This document shows, one piece after another, positions 7,183 through 15,470 of a DNA stretch of 64,000 nucleotides (positions within the stretch are counted from its first letter, which is position 1; every line of letters begins with the position of its first letter). Origin of the DNA: Bradyrhizobium sp. CCGE-LA001 (lineage in GTDB: Bacteria; Pseudomonadota; Alphaproteobacteria; Rhizobiales; Xanthobacteraceae); contig NZ_CP013949.1 in the NCBI RefSeq assembly GCF_000296215.2, forward strand, positions 6,007,501 through 6,071,500, written 5' to 3'. The translations under genes and the position numbers were made by a program. The notes beneath the pieces were generated by a model. That model made no database searches. It saw only the letters and a list, made by a program, of their open reading frames with translations, and was not told where the DNA came from.

Positions 7183-9420
7183 ATGTACCAGCCTAGGGAA
7201 CATTTCCAGTCGGGGCACCGATTCGGCATCGAATTCGGCGGGGCGGTCCTCAGCTTCGAGCGCGTGACCGACGTCCTCCGCCGCCAATGGCCGATCGTCG
7301 CGGTCTGCACCGGCGCGTCGCTGGCGCTGGTGATGGTCTATCTGGCCATGGCGCAGCCCATGTATACGGCAAATGCCCGCATCATGATGGATACGCGGCA
7401 GACGCAGGTTCTCGACAAGGACAGCAACGCCAGCAGCGCCCTGATCGACACGGGCTACGTCGACAGCCAGGTCGAAATCATCAACTCGGACGACCTGATT
7501 CTGTCAGTCGTCCGCCGCCTGAAGCTGACGGAAGACCCGGAGTTCAATGGCTCCAATCCCGGCCTTCTCTCCATCATCATCGGCAAGGTGACGTCGCTAT
7601 TCGGCTCCGGCGAGCCGGCGAGCCAGGAGCGAATCGAACATGCGGTGGTCGCACAGGTTCAGAAGAACCTGCGAACGGAGCGCGTCCTGACGACATATGT
7701 TCTGTCGCTCAACTATCGTGCACGGACCCCCGACAAGGCCGCCAAGATCGCCAACGCCATCGCCAATGCCTATCTCGTCGGCGCCCTGGAGGCCAAATAT
7801 CAGTCCACCAAGCGGGCCACCGAATGGCTGCAGCAGCGCAGCCTCGAGCTGAGCGAGCAGGCATCGGCCAGCGACCGCGCCGTCCAGACCTTCAAGGCCG
7901 AGAACAATATCGTCGGGACCAGCCGCGGCCTGATGTCCGAGCAGCAATTGTCGGACCTGAACACGCAGCTAGTTCAGGCGCGGGCTGCGACCGCCGAAGC
8001 CAAGGCCCGGCTTGATCGGATCGACACGATCTCCGATCAGGATGTTGCGCAATCAACCGTGACGGACGCCCTCAACAACTCGGTGATCACCCGCCTGCGC
8101 GCCCAATATCTCGACCTTCAGGCCCAATATTCCGACTGGTCCAGGCGCTACGGCAAGACCCACCTTGCGGCGGTCAACCTGGCCAACAAGATGGAAGAGC
8201 TGCGCAAGAACATCGCCGACGAGCTGCGTCGGATCGCAGACGCCTATCGCAGCGACTACGAGATCGCAAAGAGCCGGGAGGCCTCGCTCGAGAAGAACGT
8301 CAAGGAGCTCGTCGCCCAGGCCGGCAACAAGGGCCAGGCCGAGGTCAAGCTGCGCGATCTCGAAAGCGCGGCCGACACCTATCGCAATCTCTACAACAAT
8401 TTCCTCGAGAAGCTGCAGAGTGCGACGCAGAACCAGAGCTTCCCGCTCAGCGAAGCGCGCCTCATCAGCACCGCCACCAAGCCGGACCGCAAGAGCTCGC
8501 CGAAGACGGTCCTCGCCCTCGTAGGCGGCCTGGTGGGCGGCCTCTGCCTCGGCTTCGGCGCGGCATTTGCGCGTGAACTGCTGAGCGACGTGCTGCGGAC
8601 GCCGGGCGAGGTCGAGGACGAGCTCGGCGTGAAGTGCCTCGGCGTGCTGCCGGACATCCGGCCGCCGACGAAGGCCGGCGGCTTGCTCGCGACGTCCGCG
8701 AAGACCGGCCCGCCCGATCTCTCCCGCTACGTCGTCGATCATCCGTTCTCGCGCTTTGCCGAGACCCTGCGCAACATCAAGGTATCGATCGACGTCGCGC
8801 GCCTGACCCGCGAGATCAAGGTGATTGGCATCGTCTCCTCGCTTCCGAAGGAAGGCAAGACGACGGTGGCCGCCAACTTCGCCCAGCTGATCGCCCTCAC
8901 AGGGCATCGCACGGTTCTGATCGACGGCGATCTGCACACCCGCTCGCTGACGCGGGAGCTCGCACCCAACGCCAAGACCGGTCTCGTGGAGGCTCTCAAC
9001 GACCCGGCGAGCCTCGGCTACCACGTGCAGCGAAGCAAGGAGACGGGACTGGATTTCCTGCCCTCCGTCGTGGCCTCGCGCATGGTCAATTCGGCCGACG
9101 TCATCGGATCCAAGGCAATGGCCGAACTGCTCAAGGTGCTGAGGGAGCACTACGAGTACATCGTCATCGATCTTGCCCCCGTGATGCCGGTGGCGGACTC
9201 GAAGGCCGTCAGCTTCCTGATCGACGCCATGGTCTACGTGATCGAATGGGGCCAGACCACGCGAACCGCTCTCCAGGAGTCGGTCTCAGGATCGGAAGTC
9301 CTCCAGAAGAAGCTGATCGGCGCGGTGCTCAATCGCGCGAACCCGAAGATGCTCAAGCGCATCGAGGCCTACAAGGGCAAGCACCACAACAGCTACTACG
9401 TCGAGCACGAGCACGCGTAA
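7183..9420 (+). CDS. Wzc/ExoP-type chain-length determinant with tyrosine-kinase domain (copy 1)
   Basis: A 745-residue inner-membrane co-polymerase. The Wzz domain begins with a helix near residues 38-58 (IVAVCTGASLALVMVYLAMA), then comes a long periplasmic coiled-coil section, and a second helix lies around 445-465. The cytoplasmic P-loop domain has Walker A SLPKEGKTT and a Walker B-like YIVIDLAPVMPVAD. The A-prime motif reads VLIDGDLHTRSL, so the usual arginine of DxDxR is histidine. The C-terminal tail (EAYKGKHHNSYYVEHEHA) has only three tyrosines. Kinase output may therefore be weak or altered. It follows the secreted partner gene and ends before a strong terminator. The role is to set polymer length and couple synthesis to export. 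Confidence 0.9.
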   Translation: MYQPREHFQSGHRFGIEFGGAVLSFERVTDVLRRQWPIVAVCTGASLALVMVYLAMAQPMYTANARIMMDTRQTQVLDKDSNASSALIDTGYVDSQVEIINSDDLILSVVRRLKLTEDPEFNGSNPGLLSIIIGKVTSLFGSGEPASQERIEHAVVAQVQKNLRTERVLTTYVLSLNYRARTPDKAAKIANAIANAYLVGALEAKYQSTKRATEWLQQRSLELSEQASASDRAVQTFKAENNIVGTSRGLMSEQQLSDLNTQLVQARAATAEAKARLDRIDTISDQDVAQSTVTDALNNSVITRLRAQYLDLQAQYSDWSRRYGKTHLAAVNLANKMEELRKNIADELRRIADAYRSDYEIAKSREASLEKNVKELVAQAGNKGQAEVKLRDLESAADTYRNLYNNFLEKLQSATQNQSFPLSEARLISTATKPDRKSSPKTVLALVGGLVGGLCLGFGAAFARELLSDVLRTPGEVEDELGVKCLGVLPDIRPPTKAGGLLATSAKTGPPDLSRYVVDHPFSRFAETLRNIKVSIDVARLTREIKVIGIVSSLPKEGKTTVAANFAQLIALTGHRTVLIDGDLHTRSLTRELAPNAKTGLVEALNDPASLGYHVQRSKETGLDFLPSVVASRMVNSADVIGSKAMAELLKVLREHYEYIVIDLAPVMPVADSKAVSFLIDAMVYVIEWGQTTRTALQESVSGSEVLQKKLIGAVLNRANPKMLKRIEAYKGKHHNSYYVEHEHA

Positions 9421-9463
9421 GACCACGCCGGGCGCCAAGCCCAGCCGAACTGCAACGACCTCA

Positions 9464-9494
9464 GGCCCGCTGCCTCTGGCAGCGGGCCTTATTC
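9464..9494 (+). terminator. Rho-independent terminator after the Wzc gene
   Basis: A perfect 11-bp stem (GGCCCGCTGCC at 9464-9474 pairing with 9478-9488) with a three-base loop is followed by TTATTC. It lies 44 bases past the kinase stop codon. Confidence 0.85.
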
Positions 9495-9813
9495 GTGCTC
9501 GCAGAATTGTTATCGCAGCCGTCGAGGACGCTTTGGCGCAAAGCGACGGGCTGGAGCCCCTCGGCAGCCGGTCATCTGGGCATGGCGCCCGGGCCGGCGC
9601 GGCCTCCGTATTCGTCCGGAATCCACAACTTGCAGTTATTGCTCTAGCCCAAAAGCAAGGATTGACGCGCATATGATGGGCTAGGACACTGCCCCGGCTA
9701 CCAAGCTAGCCATCGTAGGTAACAGTCCAGATCCTTGATGCCACATCTTTAGGCATCTTTCCTTCTTGGTTCCCAGAGGTTAACCTCGAGGCATATTTGC
9801 AGTTTCTTTTTCG
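9495..9813. other. Non-coding gap with a perfect 12-bp palindrome
   Basis: About 320 bases without a convincing gene. A perfect palindrome GAGGTTAACCTC lies at 9776-9787, 26 bases before the next GTG start. It could be an operator for the small membrane-protein gene, but no family of regulator can be named. Confidence 0.35.
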
Positions 9814-10110
9814 GTGGCTTGGATGCTGATCGTCCTGACGATTTTGACCATTTGGGTCCTGCTCAACATCCTGTTCGTGTTGATCGTGGTCCCCCCGCGC
9901 AAACCACGCCGGCAATCGATGGCGCGGACGTTGTCGCCAGCCCCTATCGACCCGAGCAGACGAGAACTCGAGCAGGACGAACCGTTTTCGGTTCGCCACG
10001 TCATAGCCTCCGTCGCGATGGGGGCCTTCTTCGTGCTGGTGCCGCCGTTGCTTGCCTTGCGCGACGCTATTGTGCGCTTCTTCGGCAGATCCTCACGAGA
10101 CGGAACCTAG
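9814..10110 (+). CDS. Small two-helix membrane protein
   Basis: A 98-residue protein starting at GTG 9814 (an ATG at 9823 is the alternative). Helix one spans about residues 4-26 (MLIVLTILTIWVLLNILFVL), then comes a basic Pro-rich stretch (VVPPRKPRRQ). Helix two lies near 66-86 (VIASVAMGAFFVLVPPLLAL). The first helix and the GTG-GC start resemble the 49-residue protein at 54133-54282. No function is known. It faces the sugar transferase gene convergently. Confidence 0.55.
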   Translation: MAWMLIVLTILTIWVLLNILFVLIVVPPRKPRRQSMARTLSPAPIDPSRRELEQDEPFSVRHVIASVAMGAFFVLVPPLLALRDAIVRFFGRSSRDGT

Positions 10111-10164
10111 CTGCGGCCCCGGACGATTGGGGATCGCCGATCGTCGGCACTCTGGCGCAGCCAG

Positions 10165-11595
10165 CTAATAGGCTTCCTGGAACATCACGGCGGAGGCTGT
10201 ACGCGCCATGATCTTCAGGTCGAGCCAGATGCTCCAATTGCTGACGTACCAGACATCGTACTCGACCCGCTTCTCCATCAGATCGATGGTCGGCGTTTCC
10301 CCCCGGAACCCATTGACCTGGGCCCAGCCGGTCAGGCCGGGCTTCATGTGATGGCGATAGACGTATTTGCTGATGAGCTCGTCATAGTAATTGTCGTGGG
10401 CCAGCGCGTGCGGACGCGGCCCGACCAATGACATATCCCCACGCAGCACGTTCCAGAGCTGCGGCAGCTCATCGATGCTGGTCATGCGAAGGAACCGACC
10501 GATCTTCGTGACCCGGGCATCCTTCTTGGTCGCCTGCGTGACCGTCTCGCCATTCTCGCTGACGGTCATCGAGCGAAACTTCCAGATCTCGAACGGCTTG
10601 CCGTTGAAGCCCCGGCGCGACTGCCGGAAGATGACCGAGCCCGGGGAATCCAGCTTGATCAGCACGGCGACGGTCAGCAGCAGCGGTGTCAGCAGCACCA
10701 GTGCAAACAGAGCCACGCCGACGTCGAGGCAGCGCTTTTGCAACCGTTCCAGAATGGTGAGGGGCGGCCGCTGTATCTCGACCGCGACGGTTCCGCTGAC
10801 CGGCAGATAGGGGCGAGCCACCAGGTCGGCGATCGGGTCGTCCGGCAGGATGCGTATCGGCTGGGGAACCGCACGTAAGTATGGCCCCAACTTTCGCAGC
10901 ATGGGCAGCTCGTTCCAGTCGATCGCAAGCAGATATTCGTCGACATCGGCCGAGCGCGACTGACGGATGACATCGCGGATCTGCCGCTCCCAATCGCCGT
11001 CGTTCCGATCGGCTCCAAGCACGAAATGCCGCATGACGTCGAAGCCAGCCCGGCGCAGGTCCTTGAAGCGGCTCGAGGTGAAATCGAGCGGCTTCAGGCT
11101 GAGCAGAATTACCTTGCGATCGACCAGGCGGCTTCTCGCAAAGCTGGTGCCGAACACTGCCTGCCAGACGAAGCGGAGGCTCACCAGGCCGAGCCCGCCG
11201 ATCACGGCGAAGACGATGACCGTGCCGCGAGACAGATTGTCCGTCGATTTCAGCAGAAACGCGGCCACGGCGAGGATCGTCAGCGAGGTCAGCCAGATGA
11301 AGACCGCCTTTCGAAGCTGCCAGACGAGATTGAGCAAGCGGTGCGTGGCATAGACGTCCCGGAAATAAGCGACCGCGACGAATACAACGCCGACGAACAA
11401 TCCGGCTCCCACCGATGCGCCGTCGGCAGGTGACGCGACGGCCGCGCCATACAGCGAGGCCCCGGCCGCGTAGCTCAATAGGATCAGCAGAAAGTCAGCA
11501 GCGATGACGACGATCTGAAATGGCCTCTGAAGGGCGCCACCGCGCACGGATGCCGATGTATGCGCGCTTTCAGAACCATAAGTTGCAACAGCCAT
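10165..11595 (-). CDS. Initiating undecaprenyl-phosphate sugar phosphotransferase (copy 1)
   Basis: A 476-residue polyisoprenyl-phosphate hexose-1-phosphate transferase of the WcaJ/ExoY type, which loads the first sugar phosphate onto undecaprenyl phosphate. Four or five N-terminal helices and a nucleotide-binding-like middle domain precede the catalytic domain from about residue 285. That domain has FRQSRRGFNGKPFEIWKFRS, TSIDELPQLWNVLRGDMSLV, GPRPHA and KPGLTGWAQVNG. The ATG at 11595 is preferred over 11634 because AGAGG lies five bases before it. A second enzyme of the same type is at 21011-22510, so two polymers are probably started independently. The sugar (glucose or galactose) is not certain. 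Confidence 0.9.
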   Translation of the reverse strand: MAVATYGSESAHTSASVRGGALQRPFQIVVIAADFLLILLSYAAGASLYGAAVASPADGASVGAGLFVGVVFVAVAYFRDVYATHRLLNLVWQLRKAVFIWLTSLTILAVAAFLLKSTDNLSRGTVIVFAVIGGLGLVSLRFVWQAVFGTSFARSRLVDRKVILLSLKPLDFTSSRFKDLRRAGFDVMRHFVLGADRNDGDWERQIRDVIRQSRSADVDEYLLAIDWNELPMLRKLGPYLRAVPQPIRILPDDPIADLVARPYLPVSGTVAVEIQRPPLTILERLQKRCLDVGVALFALVLLTPLLLTVAVLIKLDSPGSVIFRQSRRGFNGKPFEIWKFRSMTVSENGETVTQATKKDARVTKIGRFLRMTSIDELPQLWNVLRGDMSLVGPRPHALAHDNYYDELISKYVYRHHMKPGLTGWAQVNGFRGETPTIDLMEKRVEYDVWYVSNWSIWLDLKIMARTASAVMFQEAY

Positions 11596-12209
11596 TCGAA
11601 CCTCTGCCTTATCGAGAGAGTGTCTGACGCTCATCGTGATGCTGAAGACTCGTCAATTTCCCCGCGCGAAAAGTGTTGGTTGATCGCAGCGACATTGTGG
11701 CGCTGCACGCAAAACTTTTGCGATGCATTGATGATGCGCCATGTCGAAATGCGCATCGACATCGATACGCTGAAAATCTCGTCACAGTGCTGACATATCA
11801 GCGACGCGCTGCCCTATTTTGAATCAAGTTCCGCATTCGCCACGATGCTTCGGCAGTCGGATGCGCGCGTCTTCGCTCATCTTTGAGGCGCGCCATCCCT
11901 TCTCGCGAGCACGAGCGAGTCGTTTGCGGGAACTTCCGTGAAATTCTATCTGCGGATGTATGCCGGATTTCCGGCAGGCATGCATCTTTGCCGCACTCTT
12001 CGCCTCAGCGATGCAATTCATACAGACCGACATTCGACCGCCTCCTCGCAAACGAGCTAGGCAAAAACTTCCGCGCCCTTCTTTTGGCGTGATCGGGCCG
12101 GAGAACAACGAGGCGACCCCGCCGACGTCACGTTGTTCGCGTCAGATGGGGAGTCCTCCGGTGCCGGCGACTTGGGGAATTTTTTCGACGACCCGATCGA
12201 TTGTGCGCC
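11596..12209. other. Non-coding region between divergent sugar-transferase and phosphatase genes
   Basis: About 610 bases with no gene I can support. It must hold the promoter of the leftward sugar transferase and of the rightward phosphatase. Composition is close to the flanks. No hairpin or operator stood out. Confidence 0.5.
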
Positions 12210-12947
12210 ATGAAACCTCTCGCCCGCCCACGTCAGCCGATCCACAAGCCGCACCTGCCGGAAGGCGTCCGCATCTATGCGATCTCGGATATCCATGGCT
12301 GTGCGCATCTGCTCCAGCCGATGTTGCAGGTGATCGACGCCGACGTGGCTCGCAGCCGCCCACCCTATGCGATCGAAGTCTTTATGGGCGATTACATCGA
12401 CCGCGGCCCGGACACGCGTGCCACCCTCGACATCCTGGTCGAGCGCAGCAGGCGGGGAAATGCGGTCTTCCTCAAGGGCAACCACGAGGCATTCCTGGTG
12501 AGGGTGTTCGAAGACCCCTCACTGTTCGAGGACTGGATCGCCGTCGGCGGAGCTCAGACCTTGATGTCCTACGGGCTCGCCCCGCCGGATCTGAAGCGCG
12601 ACGAACCTGCTTCCATCATGCGCGATTTGATTCGCGCCATGCCGACCGAACACCTGGAATTCCTGGACAACCTGCGGCTCAGCTTCAGTTGCGGAGACTT
12701 CTTCTTCGTCCACGCCGGCGTTCGCCCGGGCATTCCATTGGCCGAGCAGACGGAGCGCGATCTGCTCTGGATTCGCGAAGAGTTTCTGCGGAGCGAGGAG
12801 CAGTTCGGCAAATATATCGTGCACGGTCATACGCCGGTTCGCAGCGCCGAATTCCTGGCGAACCGCGTCAACATCGACACCGGCGCCTATGCAACCGGCA
12901 ATCTCACGCTGATGAGCATCCAGGGAAGCCGCATGCTTGCGGTGTGA
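12210..12947 (+). CDS. PPP-type metallophosphatase (copy 1)
   Basis: A 245-residue calcineurin-like phosphoesterase of the serine/threonine protein phosphatase type. The metal-binding motifs appear in order: ISDIHGCAHLL (the first motif has S where GDIHG is usual), MGDYIDRGPDT, LKGNHEAFL, FVHAGVRPG and VHGHTPV. There is no signal peptide, so it acts in the cytoplasm. The start is the ATG at 12210; a TTG nine bases upstream is less likely. A close paralogue is at 42613-43350 in the second polysaccharide locus. Because each locus also has a Wzc-type kinase, it may remove phosphate from that kinase or another polysaccharide enzyme. Diadenosine tetraphosphate hydrolysis is the main alternative. 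Confidence 0.85.
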   Translation: MKPLARPRQPIHKPHLPEGVRIYAISDIHGCAHLLQPMLQVIDADVARSRPPYAIEVFMGDYIDRGPDTRATLDILVERSRRGNAVFLKGNHEAFLVRVFEDPSLFEDWIAVGGAQTLMSYGLAPPDLKRDEPASIMRDLIRAMPTEHLEFLDNLRLSFSCGDFFFVHAGVRPGIPLAEQTERDLLWIREEFLRSEEQFGKYIVHGHTPVRSAEFLANRVNIDTGAYATGNLTLMSIQGSRMLAV

Positions 12948-12993
12948 CGTGGCGATTCGCGAGACGGAAGGACGTCCGCGTTCTTTCCCGCGG

Positions 12994-13272
12994 CTAGTTC
13001 AGCAGAGGCGGCTTTTCCGGTCGCGCACGCGTCTGCGCCATCCAGTCGCTCCAGGCGCGTTCGTGCTTGATGTAGAGTTCCACCCAACGTTCGCCATGCC
13101 TGGCCTGACGGATGCGCGCCGCCTCGCCAAGCAAGTCGGCACCGGGGCGCGTGTCCGACTTGTCCAACGCTTCGAACTCGATGGTTTCCGAGATCGTCAG
13201 ACCGACGAGCACGCGCTGTCCGGCGCCATCCACGATATAACGTCGCGGAGCGTCGTTCTTGGGCTCATTCAT
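12994..13272 (-). CDS. Small conserved cytoplasmic protein (copy 1)
   Basis: A 92-residue soluble protein of unknown function. The start at 13272 is set by alignment with its paralogue at 52391-52681: NDAPRRYIVDGAGQRVLVGL here matches HNAPRRYFIDAQGHRVLIGL there. The shared core continues with ETIEFEALD and ends with WVELYIKHERAWSDWM. In both places it lies downstream, on the minus strand, of a tiny membrane protein with a GYxxRAWR motif. The mixed charged and aromatic sequence suggests a folded cytoplasmic domain. It converges on the phosphatase gene. Confidence 0.65.
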   Translation of the reverse strand: MNEPKNDAPRRYIVDGAGQRVLVGLTISETIEFEALDKSDTRPGADLLGEAARIRQARHGERWVELYIKHERAWSDWMAQTRARPEKPPLLN

Positions 13273-13331
13273 GTCGTCATGCCCCGTCATTGCGGTGTGA
13301 AGCTGGGCGCCGGCAGCGAATTGGACGATAT

Positions 13332-13499
13332 CTAAAAGGCTCGCCGTGCGTGGCCAAATGTTGAGGTGGGATGAGGCCTCTGCCGTGAGGCGCCATAGGA
13401 CACGTTCGCATCTCTTCGTTGAACACGCCAAGCGCGCAACGCGTATCCGAGGATGATGCCAGCGCCGAAGATGAAAGCGGAGACAAACACAGAAGTCAT
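13332..13499 (-). CDS. Tiny membrane protein with GYxxRAWR motif (copy 1)
   Basis: A 55-residue protein with one N-terminal helix (VFVSAFIFGAGIILGYAL) followed by a strongly basic segment RAWRVQRRD and a polar tail. The chosen ATG has AGGG eight bases upstream. The helix-to-basic junction GYALRAWR matches GYGVRAWR in the protein at 53088-53267. The basic stretch would face the cytoplasm. No function is known. It lies 59 bases before the conserved small protein gene at 12994, probably in one transcript. Confidence 0.5.
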   Translation of the reverse strand: MTSVFVSAFIFGAGIILGYALRAWRVQRRDANVSYGASRQRPHPTSTFGHARRAF

Positions 13500-13883
13500 A
13501 GGAGTCGCCCTGGATAGTCCTGTGCTCATCAAGAGCGAGCAGTGTGTCGACATCATGATTCTCGATGACTCCTCGGCGCCGAAAAATTGTTCAAGGTCCG
13601 ATCTTGTGTGTTTAGCAGCGCGCACGTGCCAGGCCTGCCGATCCCTGCCACGTTCCGCCTGGATCGCCGGCGATCACCGAGAACTCTTTATATGGCGACC
13701 ACACTCTCTAAGAGAGGCACCCTTATAAGAGAGCTGCCCCTGCGACCCGACGCCTCCTGGTGGTCGGGCAGACCGGCGCGCACCTGCAACGAGGATTTCG
13801 GGCGGATCGGTCGACCGATGCCCTTGCAACCATCAGGCAGCCGTCGCATTATTTCGCATCGCATTTCAGAGGGATTCAATCCA
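13500..13883. other. Non-coding gap between divergent small genes
   Basis: About 380 bases. An open frame crosses it ahead of the gene at 13884, but its N-terminal part does not look like protein. A short inverted repeat, CTCTCT-AAGAGAG, lies near 13706, with a second AAGAGAG copy about 18 bases further on. These may be regulatory, but nothing is recognised. Confidence 0.35.
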
Positions 13884-14147
13884 ATGACCTTCCGCGCCCT
13901 TATTCCATCCATTGCCCTGGCCGCCCTTGGCCTCACCGTGACGGCGTCCGTCATCCCGGCCGCTGAGCTCGCCGTTGCTCCGGCACATCGTGCGGCCGCC
14001 GTCCAAGGCGGATACGTCTTCTGGGATCCGGTTTACCCGCCCGCGATCTATGGCCCCCAGCTTCGCCCCGTCGAGGAAGTCGCAGCGATGAAGGCGCAGG
14101 CACGGCCCGTGTCTCAACGCTGGTGGGGGTATTGGTACGCCTGGTAA
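13884..14147 (+). CDS. Small secreted aromatic-rich protein
   Basis: An 87-residue exported protein. The ATG at 13884 follows AGAGGGA, and a signal peptide comes directly after (ALIPSIALAALGLTVTASVI, cleavage near PAAEL). The mature part has GGYVFWDPVYPPAIYGPQ and ends RWWGYWYAW, so it is rich in Trp and Tyr. This type of short exported protein is common in rhizobia, but no function was recognised. A rho-independent terminator follows it. Confidence 0.65.
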   Translation: MTFRALIPSIALAALGLTVTASVIPAAELAVAPAHRAAAVQGGYVFWDPVYPPAIYGPQLRPVEEVAAMKAQARPVSQRWWGYWYAW

Positions 14148-14192
14148 GCGCGGGCAGCGCCTGGCTGAGCCAAGTCAGAATTGACCTACAAG

Positions 14193-14228
14193 GGCCGCCA
14201 CTCGAGGCAATCGAGTGACGGCCGTTTT
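14193..14228 (+). terminator. Rho-independent terminator
   Basis: The stem GGCCGCCACTCGA (14193-14205) pairs with TCGAGTGACGGCC (14211-14223) with one mismatch and a five-base loop, followed by GTTTT. It ends the transcript of the small secreted protein. Confidence 0.8.
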
Positions 14229-14649
14229 CGTTGGCACACTGAAGGCTCAAAGGCGCCACTATGCCGGAATCATCACCAAGCCCTGCACCGACACGGCGAC
14301 GGGCGCGCATGGTGGACGGGCGTGCGGATATCGCCGCTGCCTGTCGCGAGCGAGTGTCGGCGCGCGCCCAGCACACGCGGTCCTTGGCGCCGGCCCCCTA
14401 GAACGTGTGCTCGCCTCAGAGCTCGAAACGGGAGCTCAACACAGATGAGCAGTCCGCTGAAATCACGAGAGCCGATCGCGCCTACCGATAGGCTACTTGT
14501 CGTAGAACCGACGTCGACGGCTCGTGAGGCGCCTGCATTTCAATCGCGAGGATCGAGTGCGCGCACTGCTCCACGATTGTGCATCGATTGCCTCACAATT
14601 GTCATAGCGTCTCCATTGCGTCGCAATATACTTCGTCTAGCAATCAGGA
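14229..14649. other. Non-coding region upstream of the BTLCP gene
   Basis: About 420 bases with no supported gene. Repeated ATTGT/ACAAT and TTGCGTCGCAA-like words occur near 14576-14632, just before the protease gene. They resemble the TCGCA words in the region upstream of 6585. Possible regulator sites, not identified. Confidence 0.35.
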
Positions 14650-15234
14650 ATGTCAGGCAACCTTTTGATAATCAGACATGCGGCCCGCATGTTGGCCACG
14701 ATGTATTGCGTTTGTAGCCAGCCAGCCTATTCGAGCTACGAATTCCAAGCAGCAACACCACCGCTGTCATTCTCGCACTTCTGCATTCAATATCCCGAGG
14801 ACTGTCAGCATTACGACGATCGCAGGATCCGAGATTTCCGATCCTCGATTCAGCGTTGGCGAGAGCTCGCGCAGATCAATTCAACGGTGAACTTCGGCAT
14901 CGCGCCGAAAGACCCGTCCGCAAGTCGGCGAGACGCCGAGTGGCAGATATTTCCTTACGAAGGGAACTGCGGCGATTACGCCGTCACCAAGCGCCATCTC
15001 CTGCTGCGATCCGGTTGGCCCAGTTCGGCACTCCTCCTCGCAGAGGTCGTCATTCGTGCAACCGGAGAGCACCATCTCGTTCTGCTTGTGCGCGAAGGAA
15101 AGGCCGTCCTCGTGCTCGATAATCTGAGCCCGGTGGTCACGCCGCTGGTCGATGCACTGGATCGGTTCAGTATCGTGCGTGCGGAATCAGGCATGGATCC
15201 AAAGCGGTGGACACGGCAGGTCGCGGCCTTTTAG
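14650..15234 (+). CDS. BTLCP transglutaminase-like cysteine protease homologue (copy 1)
   Basis: A 194-residue protein of the bacterial transglutaminase-like cysteine proteinase family, whose best-known member LapG is a periplasmic protease. The catalytic triad is visible: Cys in EGNCGDYAVTKRHLL, His in ATGEHHLVLLV, Asp in VLVLDNLSP. It aligns well with the protein at 41793-42419. Unlike that copy, no good signal peptide is seen. The N-terminus (LLIIRHAARMLATMYCVCS) is short and unusual, so the true start is unsure (14650, 14689 or 14701). It lies between the phosphatase and fucose genes of locus 1. Its target could be a surface protein or polysaccharide machinery. Confidence 0.75.
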   Translation: MSGNLLIIRHAARMLATMYCVCSQPAYSSYEFQAATPPLSFSHFCIQYPEDCQHYDDRRIRDFRSSIQRWRELAQINSTVNFGIAPKDPSASRRDAEWQIFPYEGNCGDYAVTKRHLLLRSGWPSSALLLAEVVIRATGEHHLVLLVREGKAVLVLDNLSPVVTPLVDALDRFSIVRAESGMDPKRWTRQVAAF

Positions 15235-15470
15235 GCGATCACCTGGTCAACCACCGTGTCAAAATCTGAAAGCCGTCATCGGGCCCGAGCCGGCTCTTTT
15301 CCACACGACCCGACGGCTTGACCGCTTCGCCTGTGGCCCGAAACGAGGGACACTCCGAAGGTCATGGCGCGGAGCAGATGGTGTTAATCTAAGCTTGATT
15401 TTCGCTCTGTTTCACTCTCCCTAGCCAACTCAATTTCGTGTAAGCACAAAATTCCATTTTTGGGACCGAT

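Noticed and set aside
8053..9150. Minus-strand open frame (365 residues)
   Set aside because: It is opposite the Wzc-type gene, with no recognisable domain.
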